This document shows, in pieces, positions 22,959 to 26,803 of a stretch of DNA of 26,803 bases. Position numbers and translations under genes: made by a program. This DNA is from WLMZ01 sp043747765. GTDB taxonomy: Bacteria; Actinomycetota; Acidimicrobiia; Acidimicrobiales; Ilumatobacteraceae. The stretch covers positions 1-26,803 of the forward strand of contig JAYTOM010000155.1 of NCBI GenBank assembly GCA_043747765.1. The letters run 5' to 3'. The notes under the pieces were generated by a model. It was not told the DNA's origin. It searched no databases and was given only the letters and a program-made list of their open reading frames with translations. Position 1 is the first letter of the stretch. Each line of letters begins with the position of its first letter.

Positions 22959-23780
22959 TCAGAGCGGCAGCGGAAGACCGTCCAAGCCGAGCACGACGAG
23001 GCCGAGGGACTCGATCAGATCGAGGCTGACATTGGCCGAGCCGGTCAGCTCGGGACCGCAATCGCACAGCGCGATCGTGCCTTCCACCATTGCTTCCATC
23101 GACTCGAACATCGACTCGTCCAGACCGCCACCGAGGAGTGCGACGGCACCCTCGCTGGCAACCGCCGCACGCGGTGCGACGGCGTTGATGCGGACGCCCG
23201 TGCCGTGCAGCTCCAGCGCCAACGCGTTCGTCATCCGATTCAGGGCGGCCTTGCTCGTGCCGTACATGCCCACTTTGGCAGCAACACCGTCGGTCTTGAA
23301 CGGCGGCCCGGCTGCCGCGCGAGCGGTGCCGCTGGAGACGTTGACGATCCAACCGTCGCCCCGTTCGATCATCCCGGGAATGACAGCCTGGCTCAGGTCC
23401 AACGGCGCGAACACGTTGACCTCGAACGTGATCGAGCGGCGTTTGGCCGGGTAGTCGAGCATCGACTGATAGATCGCAGCGGCAGCGTTGTTGACGAGGA
23501 TGTCGACACGCCCGCCGAGCAACGCGAGTGCCTCGGGAACGATCCGTGCCCTGTCGTTCGGATCGCCAAGATCGGCGACGACAGCTTCGACAACACCTCC
23601 GTAGCGGCGGCAACGCTCGAGCGTCTCGTTGAGGCTGCCGTCGAGGTGGTCGTGATGATCGAGCGTGCGCGCGGTGATGACCACGCTCGCCCCCTCGGCA
23701 GCGAGCCGCTCGGCGATTGCGGCGCCAATTCCGCGGCTGGCTCCGGTGACGATGGCCGAACGGCCGATGAAACGCTGCAT
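22959..23780 (-). CDS. Short-chain dehydrogenase/reductase (SDR)
   Basis: A 273-residue NAD(P)-dependent oxidoreductase of the classical SDR family. The cofactor loop is TGASRGIG (12-19), followed by VVITARTL (Arg38 hints at NADP preference), the structural NNAA at 97-100, Asn122, catalytic Ser149/150 in VNVSSG and Tyr173/Lys177 in MYGTSKAAL. The segment after VRINAVAP should form the substrate lid. The C-terminal part (DESMFESMEAMVEGTIALCD, then LTGSANVSLDLIESLGL) is that of SDRs acting on lipid or steroid-like ketones, but the substrate is unknown. The start ATG at 23780 lies about 92 bases after the small membrane protein gene. Confidence 0.93.
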   Translation of the reverse strand: MQRFIGRSAIVTGASRGIGAAIAERLAAEGASVVITARTLDHHDHLDGSLNETLERCRRYGGVVEAVVADLGDPNDRARIVPEALALLGGRVDILVNNAAAAIYQSMLDYPAKRRSITFEVNVFAPLDLSQAVIPGMIERGDGWIVNVSSGTARAAAGPPFKTDGVAAKVGMYGTSKAALNRMTNALALELHGTGVRINAVAPRAAVASEGAVALLGGGLDESMFESMEAMVEGTIALCDCGPELTGSANVSLDLIESLGLVVLGLDGLPLPL

Positions 23781-23872
23781 GTCGAGAAGTCCTTCAGTGC
23801 TCAGATGGCGTGTATGGGATCGGTGAGCGTGACATGTTCGCCGAGGCGTTGTCCCTTGGTGGTCCGCGGGCC

Positions 23873-24169
23873 CTACAGCATCTTGGATTCAGGCGTGTTG
23901 GATTCAGGCGTGTTCGTTGTCGGGGTGATCGCTTTCGGCGGTGCGGTGGTGAACCACGCACCGACCAGGGCCAATGCGGCGAGTCCGAGGAAGGCGATGC
24001 CGTGCTTTGTGTGGTGCTTGGTGCTGCCTGTGGCATGGCCGGGGAAGAACGACGGCAGGGCACCCGCAGTCTTGATGAAGTACACGATTGCAACGACGAC
24101 GAGGACCGCCGCAAGAAGCAGACAGACAGCAGTCGTCGGACGGAATCGGAGTCGGGCGTGATCACTCAT
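23873..24169 (-). CDS. Small two-helix membrane protein
   Basis: A 98-residue protein: charged start MSDHARLRFRP, helix one TTAVCLLLAAVLVVVAIVYF, a His-rich loop GHATGSTKHHTKHGIA, helix two FLGLAALALVGAWFTTAP and a polar tail. The tail repeats TPESN because of a 15-base tandem repeat in the DNA. ATG 24169 has AAGGA upstream and follows uppP by 64 bases on the same strand, so the two may be co-transcribed. Conserved small membrane proteins of this type occur beside uppP in actinobacteria, but no function is known to me. Confidence 0.8.
   Translation of the reverse strand: MSDHARLRFRPTTAVCLLLAAVLVVVAIVYFIKTAGALPSFFPGHATGSTKHHTKHGIAFLGLAALALVGAWFTTAPPKAITPTTNTPESNTPESKML
23883..23912. repeat. 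15-base tandem repeat, two copies
   Basis: TTGGATTCAGGCGTG is repeated exactly. It keeps frame within the small membrane protein gene and adds TPESN to its tail. Confidence 0.95.
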
Positions 24170-24233
24170 GATGGAATCCTTCTTTCGGGTCGATTTGGGT
24201 CGGATTGGAACGGGCCGGGTTCGTGGTCGGGGA

Positions 24234-25106
24234 TCAGGCGAATCGGACGATCGATGCTGCGCCGGCGACAAGGCAGTAGATCGCAAACGGGAGCAGGGTG
24301 CGGGTGTGGAAGAAGCGAGTCAGGAACCGCACGGCGAAGTACGCAGCAACGCCCGCGACGATGCTGCCGACGAGGACTTGCATGCGAATGCCATCGCCGA
24401 GCGGCCCGAACAGATCCGGAAGCTTGTACATGCCGGCAGCAAAGATGACCGGTGTCGCAAGGAGGAACGACAGTCGCGCGGCGTCCTCGTGGTCGAGGCC
24501 GCGCAACAAACCAGCAACCATCGTGACGCCGCTACGGCTGATGCCGGCGAACAGAGCTGCAATCTGGGAAGTACCGACGATCGCTGCGTCCGTCCCGGAA
24601 ATGCGCGTTCCGTCGCCGAGATCAGCGTCTGCGCCGACCGGCCGTGGCAGCCGTGATGTGCTGCGCTGACGGAGTCGTTCGCCGACGACCAGGATCAGAC
24701 CGTTGATCGACAGGAAGATGGCGGCGGACAGCGGCTTGGCGAAGAGGGTGCGCAATCCGTGCTCGAACAACAACCCGACGACGCCGACAGGAACGGTCGC
24801 GAGTACGAGCAGCCAGGCCATCTTCTGATCCGGCGTTTCGACGTTCCGGTCGCGAATGGACGTCAAGAACCCCCGGATGATCCGTACCCAATCCGATCGG
24901 AAGAAGATCACGAGCGCGATGGCCGTTGCGACATGTAGTCCGATGAGGAATGTCAGGTAGAACGACTTGTCCGCAGAGGTCCCATTGGTCAGGCTGTCCC
25001 ACCCGAGCCATGCGGGAAACAACACCGAGTGACCGAGACTGGAAACGGGGAACAGTTCGGTGATTCCTTGGAGAACGCCGATCACGATTGCCTGGAAGAA
25101 GCTCAC
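24234..25106 (-). CDS. uppP: Undecaprenyl-diphosphatase (BacA family)
   Basis: Removes one phosphate from undecaprenyl pyrophosphate on the outer side of the membrane, recycling the lipid carrier for peptidoglycan; overproduction gives bacitracin resistance. A 290-residue membrane protein with about eight helices. Signature motifs are QGITELFPVSSLGHSVLFP at 13-31 (Glu17 and His26 region) and FAGISRSGVTMVAGLLRGLD at 186-205, with catalytic Arg and Ser in SRS. The usual PGxSRSxxT reads AGISRSGVT here, so the Pro is Ala. A loop with GADADLGDGTRISGTD (about 158-172) is longer than in the E. coli protein. The frame is clean. Confidence 0.95.
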   Translation of the reverse strand: MSFFQAIVIGVLQGITELFPVSSLGHSVLFPAWLGWDSLTNGTSADKSFYLTFLIGLHVATAIALVIFFRSDWVRIIRGFLTSIRDRNVETPDQKMAWLLVLATVPVGVVGLLFEHGLRTLFAKPLSAAIFLSINGLILVVGERLRQRSTSRLPRPVGADADLGDGTRISGTDAAIVGTSQIAALFAGISRSGVTMVAGLLRGLDHEDAARLSFLLATPVIFAAGMYKLPDLFGPLGDGIRMQVLVGSIVAGVAAYFAVRFLTRFFHTRTLLPFAIYCLVAGAASIVRFA

Positions 25107-25389
25107 TGCGACACGGTCCTGATTCGTCGCTCGGCCGCACCCGGCTCCTCGTCGTTGGTCATGTCAGTCCTCATCGTCGGTCGCCGTCCGCCGAGCCGGC
25201 AGAGCGGTCGAACCCTATCTCGGCCTCTTGTCAGGGACCCATGATGCCCAGATGAATTCACGTCGAACGCTGCCACTGCGAGCTCGCAACACCCCCGGAC
25301 GGCGGCCATCGTCTTACCGAACTCTCATTGTCGCTGAAGCCCGCTCTCAGGTTGGCGGGCATGACTGCTGGTGACCGTGGCCACCCCTG
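25107..25389. other. Intergenic region upstream of uppP
   Basis: About 280 bases that should hold the uppP promoter. The only structure seen is a hairpin GCCCGC (25339-25344) with GCGGGC (25355-25360) near its right end. No gene was recognised. Confidence 0.4.
25339..25360. terminator. 6-bp GC hairpin, possible terminator
   Basis: GCCCGC and GCGGGC pair perfectly around a 10-base loop. No T-run follows on either strand, so function is uncertain. Confidence 0.3.
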
Positions 25390-25757
25390 CGGATTCCGCT
25401 ACTACAACCCAAGGACGTCATCATGACCGGTCTCTGGTAGAACTCACGCAACGGCAAGTACCTGAACGAGTTGCAGCGTTGGGCCTCGGTCGAAACGTCG
25501 TTCCAGTCGGCCGGCGGCCCTGACACGTACGACACCGTGTCCGGCACCACCCGTGTCGCAGAGACCTATTCGGTGATGTGGGATGGCACCGAGACGAAAG
25601 GCGCTCGGGTCGCGCTCGACCACTATTTCGTGTGCATCGAAGCGGCGCGGGAAAGGGCCCGTACGAACTCATTCGCGGCGCTGTCAAGATCGGGAGTTCC
25701 GCCTCCTCCACGACGCCGCTCACCGACAACGGCGCGTCGGTGGCCGTCGTTGTCTGA
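25390..25757 (+). pseudogene. Broken DUF2271-family gene
   Basis: DUF2271 proteins are exported and usually occur with PepSY and ApbE genes in flavin-linked electron-transfer clusters. Traces in order are FRYYNP, then (new frame) KDVIMTGLW, an in-frame TAG at 25438, NSRNGKYLNELQRWASVETS, YDTVSGTTRVAETYSVMWDG and HYFVCIEAARE. Near 25651 one base seems lost from an A-run; the next frame gives KGPYELIRGAVKIGSSASST and PLTDNGASVAVVV before a TGA at 25755-25757. The SGTTR, VMWDG and GPYEL motifs match the family. The signal peptide and first strands are missing. At least one stop and two shifts mean it is not functional. Confidence 0.7.
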
Positions 25758-25975
25758 GTCGAATCTCGATCCGGAAACTGCCGCCCGACCGAGCGCTCTC
25801 AGCGAAGTCGGGCGCGGAACCTCAACGGGGCGCCGGCGCAAGCAAGCGACGAGCCGCTGGGTGCGTTGGATCCACGTCTACACGAGCATGATCAGCCTGC
25901 TGATCGTCCTGTTCTTCGGACTGACGGGCATCACGTTGAACCATCCGAAATGGATCTTCGGCCAGGTGACGAACG
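25750..25975 (+). pseudogene. PepSY-associated membrane protein, N-terminal fragment
   Basis: From TTG 25750, overlapping the DUF2271 stop, the frame gives a polar start and then SRWVRWIHVYTSMISLLIVL and FFGLTGITLNHPKWIF, the first membrane helix and the TGITLNHP motif of PepSY-domain electron-transfer proteins. After FGQVTNEFGD the similarity ends and the sequence reads as antisense of an apbE-like remnant. About 70 residues remain of a protein usually 200 or more long. Confidence 0.7.
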
Positions 25976-25979
25976 AATT

Positions 25980-26353
25980 CGGAGATGTTCAGGAAGTCGA
26001 TCGTGCCGTTGTTGTCCCATTCCGCTCGGCAACGTGCCGGTGTGGACGTCGTGGGTGGCGACCGACGTCGGGGTTGAAGGCACCGTGACCGGCCGTCTGC
26101 CCAGCGCAGCGCTGTGCGAAGCAACGACGAGAACTCGTCGCTCACGCTGTCCGTCGGGCCATGTCTGCAACGGTTCAGTTCGCTGGTTTCGGCGAACGCG
26201 CTGAACACGTGCTCGAGGCGTTGAGTCTCGAGCGACGACGGTCACCTCAGCGAGTTGCGTCACTGAGGGCGGCCCGACGATTCGCAACTCGATCGCCGTG
26301 CCGAGCAGCGGATGATCCGATGCAACGCGCAGCTGGGGATCGTCATGGCCCAT
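25980..26353 (-). pseudogene. ApbE-like gene, N-terminal half, frameshifted
   Basis: From ATG 26353, 24 bases after the stop of the apbE gene to its right, the frame gives DHPLLGTAIELRIVGPPSV and LAEVTVVARDS. It shifts near 26220 to RLEHVFSAFAETSELNRCRH and VSDEFSSLLRTALRWAD, then near 26090 to HGAFNPDVGR and VAERNGTT. These are the N-terminal strands, the SELNR/R-x-G motif and the GAFNPxVG motif of ApbE, in order. The C-terminal half is missing and the fragment meets the PepSY fragment head-on at about 25975. It is a decayed second apbE copy. Confidence 0.7.
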
Positions 26354-26377
26354 CGAACGCAGCGTAATGATCGGCGC

Positions 26378-26803
26378 TCAGCTCAGACGATGGTCGGCGA
26401 AGTTGGCGGTGGACAGCGCCGTGTCATCTCGCGTGATCAGGAATGCGGCGTAGTCGGGATGGCGCTCGGCGAGCCAGTTGAGACCCTCGGGTCCCATAAC
26501 GAACACCGCAGTGGCGTATGCGTCTGCATACGTCAGGTCAGGTCCGACGATGGTGACGCTGGCCAGATCGGCGGTCGGCTCGCCTGTGGCGGGATCGATG
26601 ATGTGCGCGCCGCGCTCGTACGTTGCCGAGGTGGCGATCGCGAGCCGGTCGGAGCACCCGACAACCGCAGCGCTCTTGTCGGGCTGGTCCGGGTGCCGGA
26701 TTCCGATCCGCCACGGCTCGCCCGGTCGAGCGTGACCGCGCACGGCGATGTCACCACCGGCATTGATGCAGAAGTTGGTGGCACCGTGGCGTTCGAGGAT
26801 CTC
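26378..26803 (-). CDS. apbE: ApbE family FAD:protein FMN transferase, C-terminal part (gene runs off the window)
   Basis: ApbE attaches FMN covalently to Thr or Ser of target flavoproteins outside the membrane, using FAD and magnesium. The frame is open to the window edge, so the N-terminus lies outside. Visible in order are RHGATNFCINAGGDIAVRG (the GGD flavin-binding motif), PWRIGIRHPD, AIATSATYERGAHIIDPATG (with the HIIDPxTG motif) and VTIVGPDLTYADAYATAVFV, where Asp and Thr of ADAYATA bind the metal. The 141 or so residues end in a normal stop at 26378. It is followed at once by a broken apbE-like copy, so tandem copies existed. The target flavoprotein in this cluster is likely to have been a PepSY or DUF2271-linked protein, now decayed. 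Confidence 0.92.
   Translation of the reverse strand, partial: EILERHGATNFCINAGGDIAVRGHARPGEPWRIGIRHPDQPDKSAAVVGCSDRLAIATSATYERGAHIIDPATGEPTADLASVTIVGPDLTYADAYATAVFVMGPEGLNWLAERHPDYAAFLITRDDTALSTANFADHRLS

Noticed and set aside
22866..24161. 431-residue forward frame over the SDR and membrane-protein genes
   Set aside because: Antisense of well-supported genes on the minus strand; composition is typical of a GC-rich shadow frame.
1..26803. CRISPR array, rRNA or tRNA genes
   Set aside because: No regularly spaced repeats and no recognisable RNA gene were seen on reading both strands.

Overview
The window is high-GC DNA with many GTG and TTG starts and short gene overlaps, consistent with a high-GC actinobacterium, perhaps Acidimicrobiia-like. 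The taxonomic guess is inference from gene content and base composition only; no rRNA or tRNA gene was recognised.

Layout. 1-2.5 kb (+): a small ferredoxin-like-fold protein, a class II xylose isomerase (xylA) and a VOC/glyoxalase-fold protein. 2.5-5.9 kb (-): a compact zinc/manganese-type ABC uptake operon (lipoprotein, ATPase, permease) followed by its likely Fur/Zur-family repressor, with a candidate operator upstream. 5.9-7.3 kb: broken genes (SnoaL-like, HIT family). 7.3-11.9 kb: accessory genes, namely an alpha/beta hydrolase, a VapBC-like toxin-antitoxin pair, an HNH endonuclease, a second broken HIT gene, a SAM methyltransferase and a frameshifted GNAT gene. 11.8-13.1 kb (-): a frameshifted tyrosine recombinase whose 3' end lies in the GNAT gene. 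13.2-14.4 kb: short remnants of unrelated genes (VOC, possible Fic, copper P-type ATPase with an internal inversion). 14.4-16.8 kb: a BlaI/M56 two-gene regulatory pair beside a divergent SHOCT/DUF305 gene pair with two matching operators. 16.8-17.6 kb (+): a TSUP transporter. 17.65-25.1 kb (-): a long mostly intact block with a sigma-like/membrane fusion protein, a DegT-family enzyme carrying His in place of the catalytic Lys, coupled MarR and TetR regulators, an SDR, a two-helix membrane protein and uppP. 25.4-26.8 kb: a decayed DUF2271-PepSY-ApbE flavin-electron-transfer cluster, with the 3' end of a second, apparently intact apbE running off the window.

How it fits together. Two regulatory units stand out. 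The metal ABC operon appears self-regulated by its Fur-family gene. The BlaI/M56 pair probably controls the SHOCT and DUF305 genes through the inverted repeat TACGACA-N3-TGTCGTA, which occurs once near each gene; the P-type ATPase remnant downstream of SHOCT suggests this was once a copper-response locus. The broken genes carry in-frame stops, small indels, a 17-bp duplication, a 5-bp repeat expansion and inversions. They cluster at four places while long genes elsewhere are clean, which favours real local decay over random sequencing error, although homopolymer-type errors cannot be excluded for some single-base shifts.
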